Positions 54,350-64,000 of a stretch of DNA of 64,000 bases are shown here, piece after piece; within the stretch, counting starts at the first letter, position 1, and every line of letters begins with the position of its first letter. The notes below the pieces were generated by a model. That model did not search any database and was not told the DNA's origin. It saw only the letters and a list, made by a program, of their open reading frames with translations. The stretch comes from Henningerozyma blattae CBS 6284. Lineage: Eukaryota; Ascomycota; Saccharomycetes; Saccharomycetales; Saccharomycetaceae. The translations under genes and the position numbers were made by a program. The stretch lies in NCBI RefSeq assembly GCF_000315915.1, contig NC_020192.1, forward strand, positions 186,001-250,000, given 5' to 3'.

Positions 54350-54856
54350 TTTCATTACCATCTTTCAAAAATTTTACAACGTTTTGTGTACTTTTTTTTT
54401 TTCCTTTTTTTAAAACTTTAACGACTTCACAACTTCATGATTAACGATTTCATAACTTCACGACTAACGACTTCACAATTTTACGATTAACGACTCCAAC
54501 ATTTTACAATTTCACAATTTCTTTCATTCAAATATACATCAATGCATTCACAACATTAAACTGTTGTTCATTTCCTCATTTTGTCATCATTTTTAACCAT
54601 TTATTCATTTATTTAGTCTTTTATTTTTATTTATTTATTTATAATATACATATATTCGTTCCTGATTTGTAACTATTATTTAATTGGAATTTTTTTATTC
54701 ATTATTGTATGAAAAATAAAAAATATAATTTTATCTAAAAAAATTATACACTAATAAGTAATTAAATATGATTTAATATGCAAGTTTTAAAAATAAAGAA
54801 CAAAATTTTTTTTTAGATCGATAAATTGTTGATCATTATTGAGAAAAACATATCAA
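54350..54856. other. Convergent intergenic region STB3 / CDC37
   Basis: Holds a 23-bp tandem repeat (54419-54510) just beyond STB3. The rest is AT-rich, with TTTATTTATTTATT runs (about 54600-54640) that suit 3' end formation. Confidence 0.6.
54419..54510 (+). repeat. 23-bp minisatellite, four diverged copies
   Basis: Units at 54419-54441, 54442-54464, 54465-54487 and 54488-54510, each starting TAACGA and continuing with a TTCACAACTTCATGAT-like body. It lies in the 3' region of STB3 and does not appear coding. Confidence 0.88.
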
Positions 54857-56461
54857 TTAATCAACAATATCCGATGTAGGAATATCAATATTTTCTGTGA
54901 TGGAATTTTCAACATTAGTAGATGTTTCGTTATTATTTGATAAAGTATTACTTGGTTCAGTAGATTGTGATTTTTGTAACTCAGCTTGTTTTAAAACTTC
55001 TTGTTGTTCTTCCAAAGTTAAATCTTCAAATTGAACTTGATTAGCATTGTATTCTTCCTGTAATTTTTCAAAATCATTAGGATCATCCAATAATGCCTTA
55101 ATACCAATCAAATCAGCTTCATTGAATAATTCCAGTATAGCTTCTGCCTTTTCAACACTCATTGTGGCAAAAACTTCATTAACTTTATCTAAATTACTAG
55201 TTTTCACTGCATCTTGCATATCCTTTGGTAATTTATTAAAAATTTCAACTTTTCTAATATCTTCTGGATCTTTTGAATTGAAGTTTGGTAAATTCACTTC
55301 TAATTCAGTAGAATCATCTAATGCCTTTAATTGAATAGTTTCAACACCTTGGATTTCTCCATTTTCTTCTTGTTCTTCCTGTTCCATAATCTTACAACGA
55401 TTTTTAACATGCTCAAATTTAGTTTGAACAGATTCTAAAAATTGTTGTTTACCTTTAGGATTTTCTGTATTTAATAGAACTCTATTGAAAAACATTCCAA
55501 TAATTTCTTTTAATTTATTAACATCTAAATATGGAATTTTTTGAATATCGTAAATTTCACGAATATATGACATTAATTCAGATTGATGGATTATTTGGTA
55601 AGCTAAAGTAGAGTTACCATTTAATTCATATTCAAAAGATTTCATCATTAATGCATCCTTTTGTTGTTCAGATAAGATTTGCATATTATCAATTAAATAA
55701 TTTTCACATTGCTTATAATTACCAACAGTAATTTCACCAAATTTTTCAGTTTCAGGAGCAAGTTTCATTACATCATCCTTATATTCGATAAATTCTAATT
55801 TAGGTTTTGGTAATGAAATAGTATTAGATGTAGATGATGCTTCTTTTAAACTTTCCATAGCTTTAACATTATTAGAACTAGTTTCAGAATTCTTATCCTT
55901 TTTGTTTAAAAAACTGGAATTGAAACCAGTATGAACATCATCAGATGATATATGCGAATTTTTTTCAATATATAATTTATTAAGTTTTTCTTTTGCCTCT
56001 TTAGTAACATGATCAATTTTAGCTCTATGTTTTGAAATCATTTCTCTAATAAGTTTACCATCTTTTGGATCTTTATTTTCCTTCTTAGCATCATTAGCTA
56101 ACTGTTCAAATAAATCTTCAACCATTTCATTGAAAGTTGGAATATCAGGGTCAACATTATCACCAGTACTTTTCTCATTTTTATCAAAATTCGCATTTAA
56201 ATATTTTGAGACCGTAACAGTTGAAATTAAATCTTCATCTTTTAATTCTAATAATAGCTTATCAACACGTTTATTTAAATGTGCATACATTGTGACTTGA
56301 GCTTCTAATGTTTTTATGTCATTATTTCTTTTAAATCTCTCTTCATGAATACTTTGTTGTTTCCATTTAATGAAGGAACGTTTATCAACATTTGGATGAA
56401 CTTCAATATCTGAATCATCAGATAATTCTATTTTATCCCATTTAGAGTAATCAATTGCCAT
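54857..56461 (-). CDS. CDC37: Cdc37, Hsp90 kinase cochaperone
   Basis: Delivers protein kinases to Hsp90. 534 residues, against 506 in S. cerevisiae. The N-terminus MAIDYSKWDKIELSDDSD carries the invariant kinase-binding segment, with S14 and S17 at the positions phosphorylated by casein kinase 2. A coiled-coil region follows (about 30-80), then the Hsp90-binding central domain (about 240-390). The C-terminal tail is Asn/Ser/Glu-rich. A perfect three-unit heat shock element lies about 180 bp upstream. It is codirectional with TAF10, as in YDR168W/YDR167W. Confidence 0.96.
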   Translation of the reverse strand: MAIDYSKWDKIELSDDSDIEVHPNVDKRSFIKWKQQSIHEERFKRNNDIKTLEAQVTMYAHLNKRVDKLLLELKDEDLISTVTVSKYLNANFDKNEKSTGDNVDPDIPTFNEMVEDLFEQLANDAKKENKDPKDGKLIREMISKHRAKIDHVTKEAKEKLNKLYIEKNSHISSDDVHTGFNSSFLNKKDKNSETSSNNVKAMESLKEASSTSNTISLPKPKLEFIEYKDDVMKLAPETEKFGEITVGNYKQCENYLIDNMQILSEQQKDALMMKSFEYELNGNSTLAYQIIHQSELMSYIREIYDIQKIPYLDVNKLKEIIGMFFNRVLLNTENPKGKQQFLESVQTKFEHVKNRCKIMEQEEQEENGEIQGVETIQLKALDDSTELEVNLPNFNSKDPEDIRKVEIFNKLPKDMQDAVKTSNLDKVNEVFATMSVEKAEAILELFNEADLIGIKALLDDPNDFEKLQEEYNANQVQFEDLTLEEQQEVLKQAELQKSQSTEPSNTLSNNNETSTNVENSITENIDIPTSDIVD

Positions 56462-56934
56462 AGTTATTTGCTTTATTTTGTGTTTTTTTTTAGAAATTTA
56501 GTACCATAAAAATATATATATCAAATATCAAATTTTAAATTAATTGATGCCTTTAGCAGGTATTAATCTATATATGATCCTTAAGTCTTTAATAGATTTC
56601 AAATACTTTAATCATATCTTAAATTTCAAATTTCAAATTTCTAGAAAATTCGGTCATTTCAAACGAAAAAATAAATATCACTAATATTTTATATATCTTT
56701 ATAAACCAGTATAAACTAATGAGTATTTGAACAGTCAGGAATTAAACCAATGCGAATAGCTTAAAAGACACTTATCTTTGACTGCTTCTAATAAAAAAAA
56801 AAAATCTAAAAAAAAAATTGGCCAGAAAGAGCGAACTTAAAATATCCCCTAATCGCTTCATGCTAAAGATATCATGTTAGTAGTACTCAGCCAGCAAGTC
56901 ATTATTGATCGCAGACGTATATGTACACAATTAT
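56462..56934. other. Upstream region of CDC37
   Basis: Contains the heat shock element at 56639-56651 and A-rich stretches (56790-56818). A TACTAAC on the reverse strand (56883-56877) lies downstream of the TAF10 stop and has no plausible splice partners. Confidence 0.6.
56639..56651 (-). promoter_or_regulatory. Heat shock element (TTCTAGAAAATTC)
   Basis: Three contiguous alternating units, TTC nn GAA nn TTC, the core site for trimeric Hsf1. Its near end is 178 bp upstream of the CDC37 start codon and 284 bp beyond the TAF10 stop, so CDC37 is the likely target. Activity is inferred. Confidence 0.6.
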
Positions 56935-57564
56935 CTAACGATAAAAATCAGGACGAGAAATATTTAATCCGTATTCCGCTACAGCACTGCTTAAATCATT
57001 TACTGTCAACACAACTTTACTAGCGGTTGTCTTTTCATTCTGTTGAGCTTGTTGCTGAGAAATCTGTTGTTGACCTGGATTCTGTTGACCCATCATCAAC
57101 TGTCTAGCTCTTGATTGACCATTGTTAGCATTATACACAGCAACAGATGATCTTATTCTTGAATATTCATAAGCATCGCAAGCTATATCACTAATAAATT
57201 TTTGAGTAGCTAATGCCAATAATCTTTTAACTCGAACGTCCCCACACTGAAAACCGTTTTTGGCCATATAATAATCGATAACGGGATCTGGAATAATTGG
57301 AGCATTATCTTCCATCATATCCAGCAATTCACTTAAAGTTTTATCTTTTCTCGTAAACTCCGGTAATTCAAATAATTTACCGCTACCATCATCTAGCATT
57401 TTAGTCTCTTGTTGATCTAACTTCTCTTGTTCTTCAGCTCTTTGAAATAATGCAGCATTATCTACTGCTCCTCCATCATCATTATCATTGAATTCATCAT
57501 CTATCTCTTCATCCACATTCATAGAATCGACAGGACCAAACTCGTTAAATTCTTTTTCACTCAT
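56935..57564 (-). CDS. TAF10: Taf10, TFIID and SAGA subunit
   Basis: Histone-fold TBP-associated factor shared by TFIID and SAGA, where it pairs with Taf3, Taf8 or Spt7. 209 residues, against 206 in S. cerevisiae. The N-terminal 70 residues are acidic ([14 protein letters not shown]). The histone-fold region runs from about residue 80: [20 protein letters not shown], then [20 protein letters not shown] and [19 protein letters not shown] sequence. A Gln-rich insert (about 157-175) precedes the C-terminal [20 protein letters not shown] ending DFYR. Divergent from SEC5. Confidence 0.96.
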   Translation of the reverse strand: MSEKEFNEFGPVDSMNVDEEIDDEFNDNDDGGAVDNAALFQRAEEQEKLDQQETKMLDDGSGKLFELPEFTRKDKTLSELLDMMEDNAPIIPDPVIDYYMAKNGFQCGDVRVKRLLALATQKFISDIACDAYEYSRIRSSVAVYNANNGQSRARQLMMGQQNPGQQQISQQQAQQNEKTTASKVVLTVNDLSSAVAEYGLNISRPDFYR

Positions 57565-58044
57565 TATTCAACGTAATATATGTATATATATATATACAAA
57601 TACCAACACAATCTAGTTTGAAAAGGGTTGTTGGGGTATGCCTCTACTCTCGTAGTTATATCTTTATTATTTTTATTATTAACAAAATTGTCATTTTCCA
57701 TTTTAGATTGTTTTTTTCTTCATTATGCAGAATACTCCTGAGCGCGGGTAACTTTCTTTTGATTAATTAAGTATAAACTAAATCTTAAATATGTATTGAA
57801 TATAAGGAAAATATGCAAATACTAAAAGAAGGATACTTGAAAATAGGTACTCAAATCATCAAAGGGACTAAAACCAATATCATATACTTTATTAAATTTA
57901 GCTTTGTGGATTCAATCAAGTTGATTTTACATCAATTACCTATCAATTGAGTTAGTAGATTTCATTTAAACTCTAAAGCTTACCCCTTTTGATAATTTTT
58001 CAGTTGATTAAAATAGTATCTTTTCAACTGTAAATATATTTATA
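57565..58044. other. Divergent intergenic region TAF10 / SEC5
   Basis: Shared promoter. A Reb1-type site (57745-57752) lies in the middle within GAGCGCGGGTAAC. A TATATA run follows the TAF10 start (57580-57594). Nothing else was recognised. Confidence 0.55.
57745..57752 (-). promoter_or_regulatory. Reb1-type site (GTTACCCG, reverse strand)
   Basis: CGGGTAAC on the + strand, 181 bp from the TAF10 start and 293 bp from SEC5, a typical position for Reb1 in a bidirectional promoter. Inference from the S. cerevisiae motif. Confidence 0.5.
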
Positions 58045-60942
58045 ATGGATCCATTTGCATATTCACAGGAAGATATTCAAGATTTTTATAATCTTAAGTC
58101 ACTAAATCCGTCTTCCTCATGGAATGAAGATTCAACGAATTTAATTGATTTATCCAAATGGCAAGATTCCATTCCAATGCCAGAAAGATCTTATGAAATA
58201 TTAAAAGATTTAGCTCAACAACAACAGTCTGTAAGTGATAAACAAGCTGCACAATATCTAACTAATGATTCTTTAAAATCAATTACTGATCCGTTAAGCA
58301 ATGAAAAGATGTTAACATTATTAGAAAATCATCATGTACCAGATGACAAGAAATTAAATTATTTGATAAATAGTAAAAACTTTAATGTTAAAGCTTTTCT
58401 GAGAGATATCCATAATACTGATTCTTTTGAAACTTTATCAAGCTCGTTAGATAGCTTAGATTATTCATTACAACAACAATCTGATGCTTTAAAAAATTTA
58501 GTTCAACAAAATTTTGCAAAATATGTTAGAGTTAAAAATAGATTGGATCAAATTTACGGTCAATTTTCAGATGAAAACAACAATTCTACAATAAATTCAA
58601 ACGGAATTATGATATCTCAACCAAATAATAATAGTAACCAATCAAGTTCTTTAGGAATCGATGATTTAAGCGTAAGTGTTGATCAATCTATTAGAGCGAC
58701 AACTATGAAATTAAAACCATTGATTGATACGGATAAGAAGATTAACAATTTTAAAAAAACAAAACAGTTCATTGAAGAAAATAAAGAATTCTTCAATTCT
58801 CCAAGAATTCTTATGAAATATTTAAATAATGGTGAGTACAATAGCTTAATGCTAGAATATGCAAAATCAAAAAAATTATATAATGAATTAGAAAATCTTT
58901 ACAAGGGAAAATCTCCAAAAGGGAATAGTACTCAATCCACTTCGATGAGTCAAAAACAAACTTGGGATTTTAACAAGAAATCTCAAAAAGTTCCTAAAGT
59001 TATTGAAAAGATTAAAACCGAAATTGAAAATATTATGAACCTATACAAAAAACAAGTTTGGAATTCTTTAATGAATGATGAAGATAACACCTCGCATACT
59101 TTTTTCTTACCATTAATTTCAAAATTGTTAGATATGAATGCTGAAGAAAACCCAATTGTTAAATGGATAGATTCAAGATTAGATTCAATTGAAACTCAAA
59201 TAACAACAACTTCAAATGAAATGATTGATAAAATTATTAAAGCTCAGCAATCAATACTGAGAAATAGTGATACAATAATACCCGCTTCGGAAACTAATCA
59301 AAATGATACCGAGGAATATGAAGAAGACTCCATTGAGTTGAGATACTACTATTCAATTAATTCATTTTTCCCAGAATTGGGCGTTAATTCAAATAAAGAT
59401 GGCTCATCCATGTTTACATCTCAAAGTTTGACCGACTCTTCAAATATCGTTGAAATGTGGCTGCTAATTTTAAAATACATTCATCAATTAGAAGGCATTA
59501 GCTGTAAATTTATTGAATTGTGGGAGCATATACAAAACTTCTTAGATGGTACATATCAAAGTTCTATTATTAATGAAAAGCGTAAGGACAACATTTTAGT
59601 TGGTGACATTGATGTCATTGAATCTAAACATTTAATGAGATTATCAAATCAACAAGTACAAGATATAATGAAGAGAGGGGAAAAATTTGTAAAATTATTC
59701 ACTGGTAAACTATTATTATTCTTTGGCTGTTCACAGGAGACGTTAGCAAATCATACAGCAAAAATGGCTACAGAAAGTGAACAACCCAAAGATTTTGGGT
59801 TTATACCACCAAACGCAAACGGGTTAAGTTGCTTACGTTATTTACCCAAAATCTTAAATCCATTATTAAAAACTACTACTGAACTTGCACAATTGAATAT
59901 TAGCGATCACTCAATAAGTGTTCTACGCCGAGTAGTTAATGTTTTAATTGTTCGCTGCGTTCATTCTATTTCAGCTGTAAAACTAAGAGATCTTTCTCTA
60001 TTATATAAACTTGAAGATTGGACAGTTTATGAGACAGTACCTGATTTAACCAACAAAAATATAGAGTATGGTATTACTCAATTTCCAGACATTGCATGCT
60101 CTTTCCAAAGACTTACGATATATGCTATTCGTGATATTTTATTTTCTTTTGAGAGATTGCCAAGAATAAACAATATTACTGTTACGGGATATCCTTCCAA
60201 GGAATTATTAACCAAAATCGAAAGTAAACAGTTAGACTCCATGTCAAATGTGTTACAATCTGTCTTACAAAATGCTGCAAAAGAAAAGGATAACCCAAGA
60301 ACTTCACATACTATTCTAACATTAACTAATTTACAATATATCCGTGAATGTACTTTCCCAGAAATTGTTCATTATTATAATGAGGCATTTGAATCTAATT
60401 TAGACGCAAATTCTTCAAGCTTATTTACATTGTTATCCAAAATGGAACAGTCTATTTTTGGCAACTATTTATCAGACTTAAAAGTGAATATTAAAAATAT
60501 TTTAGTTTCAAGATTTAATTCCATTGATTGGCCAAATTATACGTCAAATTCATTCAGAGTAAGTGATTATATTATTGAAGTATTAATGCTATTAGTAACT
60601 GTCCATAGCGAATGCTTTCGAATTGGACCACAATTAATCTATAAAGTTCTAGAAGAAACACAACTCTTCATTAGTAAATTCTTATTTGAAGCGTTTAAAA
60701 AATTCATAGGAAAACTCTCTGCAGATGGTTTATTACAGGTAACAGTAGACTTACAATTCTTGCAAAACGTATTAGGTAAGTTGCTAGAAAAGGATACTGA
60801 AGTTACATTGGCAGCCTGTCTACAAAATTGTTTCCAAAATGATCTGAACAGAATGAACACCTGCATAACTGAAACTAAACCTATTGTTTCAGCAAATATC
60901 GCTAGAACAAGCATGCAGTTTGCTGCATTTAACTCCGAATAA
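58045..60942 (+). CDS. SEC5: Sec5, exocyst subunit
   Basis: CATCHR-family subunit of the exocyst, in the Sec3-Sec5-Sec6-Sec8 half. 965 residues, against 971 in S. cerevisiae. The N-terminus FAYSQEDIQDFYNLKSLNP and the coiled region LQQQSDALKNLVQQNFAKYV (about 144-163, followed by VKNRLDQIYGQFS) match Sec5. The remainder is helical, with no obvious insertion apart from short Asn/Ser stretches (about 176-205, 292-310). Found in the same region as SEC10, but separated by 32 kb. Confidence 0.95.
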   Translation: MDPFAYSQEDIQDFYNLKSLNPSSSWNEDSTNLIDLSKWQDSIPMPERSYEILKDLAQQQQSVSDKQAAQYLTNDSLKSITDPLSNEKMLTLLENHHVPDDKKLNYLINSKNFNVKAFLRDIHNTDSFETLSSSLDSLDYSLQQQSDALKNLVQQNFAKYVRVKNRLDQIYGQFSDENNNSTINSNGIMISQPNNNSNQSSSLGIDDLSVSVDQSIRATTMKLKPLIDTDKKINNFKKTKQFIEENKEFFNSPRILMKYLNNGEYNSLMLEYAKSKKLYNELENLYKGKSPKGNSTQSTSMSQKQTWDFNKKSQKVPKVIEKIKTEIENIMNLYKKQVWNSLMNDEDNTSHTFFLPLISKLLDMNAEENPIVKWIDSRLDSIETQITTTSNEMIDKIIKAQQSILRNSDTIIPASETNQNDTEEYEEDSIELRYYYSINSFFPELGVNSNKDGSSMFTSQSLTDSSNIVEMWLLILKYIHQLEGISCKFIELWEHIQNFLDGTYQSSIINEKRKDNILVGDIDVIESKHLMRLSNQQVQDIMKRGEKFVKLFTGKLLLFFGCSQETLANHTAKMATESEQPKDFGFIPPNANGLSCLRYLPKILNPLLKTTTELAQLNISDHSISVLRRVVNVLIVRCVHSISAVKLRDLSLLYKLEDWTVYETVPDLTNKNIEYGITQFPDIACSFQRLTIYAIRDILFSFERLPRINNITVTGYPSKELLTKIESKQLDSMSNVLQSVLQNAAKEKDNPRTSHTILTLTNLQYIRECTFPEIVHYYNEAFESNLDANSSSLFTLLSKMEQSIFGNYLSDLKVNIKNILVSRFNSIDWPNYTSNSFRVSDYIIEVLMLLVTVHSECFRIGPQLIYKVLEETQLFISKFLFEAFKKFIGKLSADGLLQVTVDLQFLQNVLGKLLEKDTEVTLAACLQNCFQNDLNRMNTCITETKPIVSANIARTSMQFAAFNSE

Positions 60943-61248
60943 GCTCACTGACTAGTTTAATTTTAGATTTATTGTGTTTACCACTAATATTAGATGCTAT
61001 TGGTATAGAATTTATCCCATTATGAATATACATCCCTACCAAGCCGTTTAAAGATGATAACTCTGAAGTCCCCCCAAAAAAATATTCAAATTGATGTTAT
61101 AGAAGTATATATATATATATATCTATATATATTAATATTCAATAATTACTTAACCAAAGTTTGATGATGAGAAATTATACAATTTCTGCTTGCGCATTGA
61201 GACTATTAGTGTAGAGACCATGTGTGTAGAGACTGTGAGTCTTATTAT
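60943..61248. other. Intergenic region between SEC5 and the split ORF
   Basis: Convergent 3' region, AT-rich with a TATATA run (61108-61132). Two similar GTGTAGAGAC segments occur at 61209-61218 and 61225-61234. Nothing else was seen. Confidence 0.5.
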
Positions 61249-61818
61249 TTAATTTTTATGTATCTGATTTATTTCTGTTTTGCTGTTTTGCAATTCTTGG
61301 TTTTTAGGCTTAATCTGTTCTAAATATTTATGTGCAGCTCTTCGATATCTAGATAAATCAATTTCATTGTTCTTTATCTCACTTCTGTTTTTTCCAGATT
61401 CCTTTGCCAGATAGTTGTTTAATATTCCATGTTTATCTTGTGAATCATACTGAATGTACTTTGCACACAAATATTCAATTAATGTCTTTGATTTATCATT
61501 TGAATGGACGTCAGAATTTCTTAATGTTTTCATTACGCCACGGTACTTTTGCATTTGAGATTCTAGATTAAGAATACATTGAGCGTGTGAAATCAAACGT
61601 TGCCATTGTTGCAATTCTTTCATTCTACTTTCTGCGTCTGTAATTTATGGAGTTGAATGTGAATGTTTCTTAGATGTGAATTTTGAAGGATTATGAGAAA
61701 AGTGCTTAGATTTTCTGTAACTTTTTGAAGAGATTTTTCCAATCTTTTTATACTTATAAGGCTTTGGAAATTTTGGTGTAATTGCTTTAATCTTCTGGGG
61801 ACTTAATTTAGATTCCAT
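61249..61818 (-). pseudogene. ORF split by an in-frame TAA (57 + 124 codons)
   Basis: From ATG 61818-61816 a very basic 57-residue frame (MESKLSPQKIKAITPKF...) runs to TAA at 61647-61645. The same frame continues without another stop to 61249. The downstream part begins ITDAESR and then its own ATG at 61623 (MKELQQWQRLISHAQCILNL), giving 124 charged helical residues ending NQIHKN. So it could be one broken gene of about 189 codons, two adjacent ORFs, readthrough or a sequencing error. I do not recognise the protein. Position and strand would allow relation to the small uncharacterised YLR146W-A, or TRM82 by order, but the sequence is not a WD40 protein. Confidence 0.55.
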
Positions 61819-62179
61819 CTTCTAGAGAATACTGTAAATTAATTAAAATATGAAAGAGTATAGTATGTTAGTCTTAAGCATAAAAAGAGATATTTCCAAA
61901 AAAAAAAAAAAAATAGAAAAGAAAATAAATTTATAGGCAAAAAAATATTATGAATAGCCCATAGATATAATTAAATTTTTAATACTTGATGTTTTTTTAT
62001 ATGCTTATTTCTTTAGTGAAAAGTGACACAAAACCGAAATAATGTGACTAGTCAAAATACCAGTATTTTGGATTTTTTTGAGCCTTAAATCAAAGTACAG
62101 TTTACTTATTAATCAAAAAAAGCAAACAAAATAACACGAAAAAAACAGTAGGCTTAGAAAATACTGTTTAATTAGTTAT
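61819..62179. other. Intergenic region between split ORF and RMP1
   Basis: Upstream of the split ORF and downstream of RMP1. It contains an A run (61900-61913), AAGTGACACAAAA (62022-62034) and otherwise AT-rich sequence. Confidence 0.5.
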
Positions 62180-62848
62180 TTAGCTAAATATATCATCAAT
62201 TGCAGATTTTGATTTCTTCTTTTTCTTAGATTTCTTTTTTATTTTGTTGGCGTTGGAATTAATATTTGGCTCTAGTATTTGTGTTTCAGGAACATCTACT
62301 GGTGTCATAGAAGATGATTTAATTGACTTATTAGATAAAAAGTCCTCGTTTATATCTTCGCCTAATTCTTCATTTGTTACATATTCAAGTAATTTTTCCA
62401 TCTCAGTTTCATTTTTTAAACCATCTCTATTTTTAATCATGGGCATAATTTTTAGTCTCTTAAAATCGGGGAAGAATAATTCCATCAGTTGTGTATAAAT
62501 TGAATTTACTCTGCTTAATAGCCCAACTAATACAACACCAAGAGTAATAAATTGGCCTAACGCAATAACACCATTGAATTCGTAATACATCTTGCTTAAT
62601 TGCTTTTTCAAAAAATTATGTAGCAAACGATACAACTTAATCAATTGAGAGTCTTTCCATGAATTTTTATATCTTTGTAATAATTCAATGACTTGTGAAC
62701 AACTTCTCTTCAACATATTCAAGCGTTTCCACCATATTGCAGCCTTGTGCTGATTTTTGTTTCTATGATATATTAAATGTACTAATCTAAACTCTTGGTA
62801 TAATTTCGAAAATAAATTATTCACATCAATAGATGTAGATTCCGCCAT
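62180..62848 (-). CDS. RMP1: Rmp1, RNase MRP-specific subunit
   Basis: Protein found in RNase MRP but not RNase P, involved in pre-rRNA processing and cyclin B mRNA turnover. 222 residues, against 201 in S. cerevisiae. Conserved parts are LIYHRNKNQHKAAIWWKRLN (about 25-44), the segment YYEFNGVIALGQFITLGVVLV (about 87-107), and the C-terminus, a Lys-rich run followed by SKSAIDDIFS, matching the NKSAIDGIFG ending I recall for S. cerevisiae. Position fits YLR145W. Confidence 0.93.
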   Translation of the reverse strand: MAESTSIDVNNLFSKLYQEFRLVHLIYHRNKNQHKAAIWWKRLNMLKRSCSQVIELLQRYKNSWKDSQLIKLYRLLHNFLKKQLSKMYYEFNGVIALGQFITLGVVLVGLLSRVNSIYTQLMELFFPDFKRLKIMPMIKNRDGLKNETEMEKLLEYVTNEELGEDINEDFLSNKSIKSSSMTPVDVPETQILEPNINSNANKIKKKSKKKKKSKSAIDDIFS

Positions 62849-63905
62849 AATATTCTCCTAGATAATTGCTCCCTATTGATTTTAATTTTACTTGTTTTAC
62901 TAGTTATATATACATATATTTTTTAATCACTGTTTAATTTTTTTTTCACCTCATCACAATAGGAATTATTAGCCTATTTATTTTTTGTTAGATATTCTCG
63001 GAACTTATTCTACAGCAGGAAATACCATTTTTTATTTGCCAGAAGAAGGATTTTCAAGAATTTGATGAGATTTCTAAAAGAAAATAGGCTACCATATAAT
63101 AGGCCTATTTTCTTCTAAAACAGGTACAGCTTATCAAGACATCATATACTTGCTGAAACATAAACATAAATCAGATATTAATTTTCAATTGACTTACTTG
63201 TTTTAAAGAAAATTCAAGTTAGCCTGTAAATAAATAAAATATTAAAGAAAATTGTTTAGAGACTGATATAGGTATTACTTCCTTCTTGCTAATATTTTAG
63301 AGTTTTCGAAGATTAATGATATTTCCAGAATCGATTCACAAATTAGGGTATCTCATGTTAATTCTAAAAGCCTAACGAATAAATGTTCCTGAAGTGACAC
63401 AAAGTTAAATGCTATCTTTTGGGGAGTCTTAGTACAAAAATAAATATCATGTTCTGAACCATTACTCAGCGATACAAAACCATATCTTATATTTTAGACC
63501 ATTCATAATTGGTTCAAAACTAAATGTTATTTTTGTTTCATTCATTAGTGGCACAAAGATTAATCATCACAAGTGACGTTCTTTTAAAAGATAAGCAATT
63601 AAGAAGACTTAGATGAGTTGATATAGAAGTAACAAATGACTAAAAACTAAGTTAAGTTGACTAAAAACTGGACTAAGTAGCACTGTTTAATTGCCTGTCT
63701 TTTCAAATGTTTTCCTCTATACAAGAATGCAGATCATTTTTGGAAGTCGATATCCACAAAAGTTAAATATAAATTTTACGCGTCTCAAAAATTTCTAATA
63801 TATTTAAGGAAAACAAGAATTATATTTAACTATTGCTTCAAAAAATAGGCCCAAATATATTGTGTAATTGATTATCACAACGAATCAAAAATTTTGCTAG
63901 ACAAA
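62849..63905. other. 1.06 kb divergent intergenic region at the right end
   Basis: AT-rich. It contains loosely similar segments with GTGACACAAA or GTGGCACAAA near 63394 and 63549, and other direct near-repeats (GCCTATTT-type at 62972 and 63104). No ORF with ATG of useful size and no RNA gene was recognised. Confidence 0.45.
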
Positions 63906-64000
63906 ATGGGTCTATTTAATCATCATCATTTAAGTGACAAATTGTTTGGAAATGATTCCAATCAAGACCAAGATAATTCAAATGACTCAAACAGTAACAA
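63906..64000 (+). CDS. 5' end of an unidentified gene (cut by window edge)
   Basis: ATG at 63906 opens a frame with no stop to the window end: MGLFNHHHLSDKLFGNDSNQ and then Asp/Asn/Ser-rich. 31 codons are visible. By gene order and strand, ACF2 (YLR144C, an endo-1,3-beta-glucanase next to RMP1) or SEC1 (YDR164C) would be expected; the visible residues do not match the starts I recall for either. Confidence 0.5.
   Translation, partial: MGLFNHHHLSDKLFGNDSNQDQDNSNDSNSN

Noticed and set aside
57947..57960. Reverse-strand TACTAAC upstream of TAF10
   Set aside because: No GTATGT lies between it and SEC5, and TAF10 starts with its proper N-terminus without splicing.

Overview
This is a gene-dense, AT-rich nuclear segment of a budding yeast in the family Saccharomycetaceae. 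Almost every protein is a recognisable orthologue of a Saccharomyces cerevisiae gene. The one well-supported intron has textbook yeast signals (GTATGT, TACTAAC), and the single tRNA gene is a yeast-type tRNA-Gln. One undetermined base (n, 13907) in a long A run shows that this is draft sequence. I see no CRISPR array, no intact transposon and no virus-like gene.

Layout by my reading. 1-13.7 kb: REF2 (partial), an unrecognised four-helix membrane protein, VPS34, ARV1, NUP42, RVB1, CCT6, MAP1. 13.7-23 kb: a gene-poor 1.8 kb gap, an unplaced 643-residue protein, ERF2, a UPS2/UPS3 lipid-transfer protein, an Asn-rich coiled-coil protein (positional ATC1 candidate), PLP1. 23-36 kb: SEC10, SAS4, CSN9, SDH4, MAS1, HMO1 (with intron), ARG82, an unrecognised 71-residue membrane protein. 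36-46 kb: a 2.9 kb gap holding tRNA-Gln(UUG), then SEC7. 46-64 kb: ACS2, a YLR152C/ECM3-type carrier, STB3, CDC37, TAF10, SEC5, an ORF split by an in-frame stop, RMP1, and the first codons of another gene.

Gene order is informative. In S. cerevisiae these genes lie on two tracks. One is YDR195 down to YDR166, colinear across the whole window. The other is made of two chromosome XII pieces (YLR240-246 and YLR168-145). Here both tracks are interleaved in one region, and many expected neighbours are absent (for example SLY1, SUP35, HSP42, GPN3, SCC2). A simple explanation is a post-whole-genome-duplication yeast that lost a different set of duplicates from S. cerevisiae, as in the Vanderwaltozyma/Tetrapisispora lineages. 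This is inference from remembered gene order.

The genes do not form one pathway. Themes are secretion (SEC5, SEC7, SEC10), endosomal and membrane lipids (VPS34, ARV1, UPS2), chromatin and transcription (RVB1, SAS4, HMO1, TAF10, STB3), mitochondria (SDH4, MAS1), chaperones (CCT6, CDC37) and acetyl-CoA supply (ACS2). The most interesting items are the interrupted ORF near 61.6 kb, the HMO1 intron, a uORF touching the ARG82 start codon, paired ICRE-like sites before the UPS gene, and two unrecognised small membrane proteins. I found no convincing undescribed multi-gene system.
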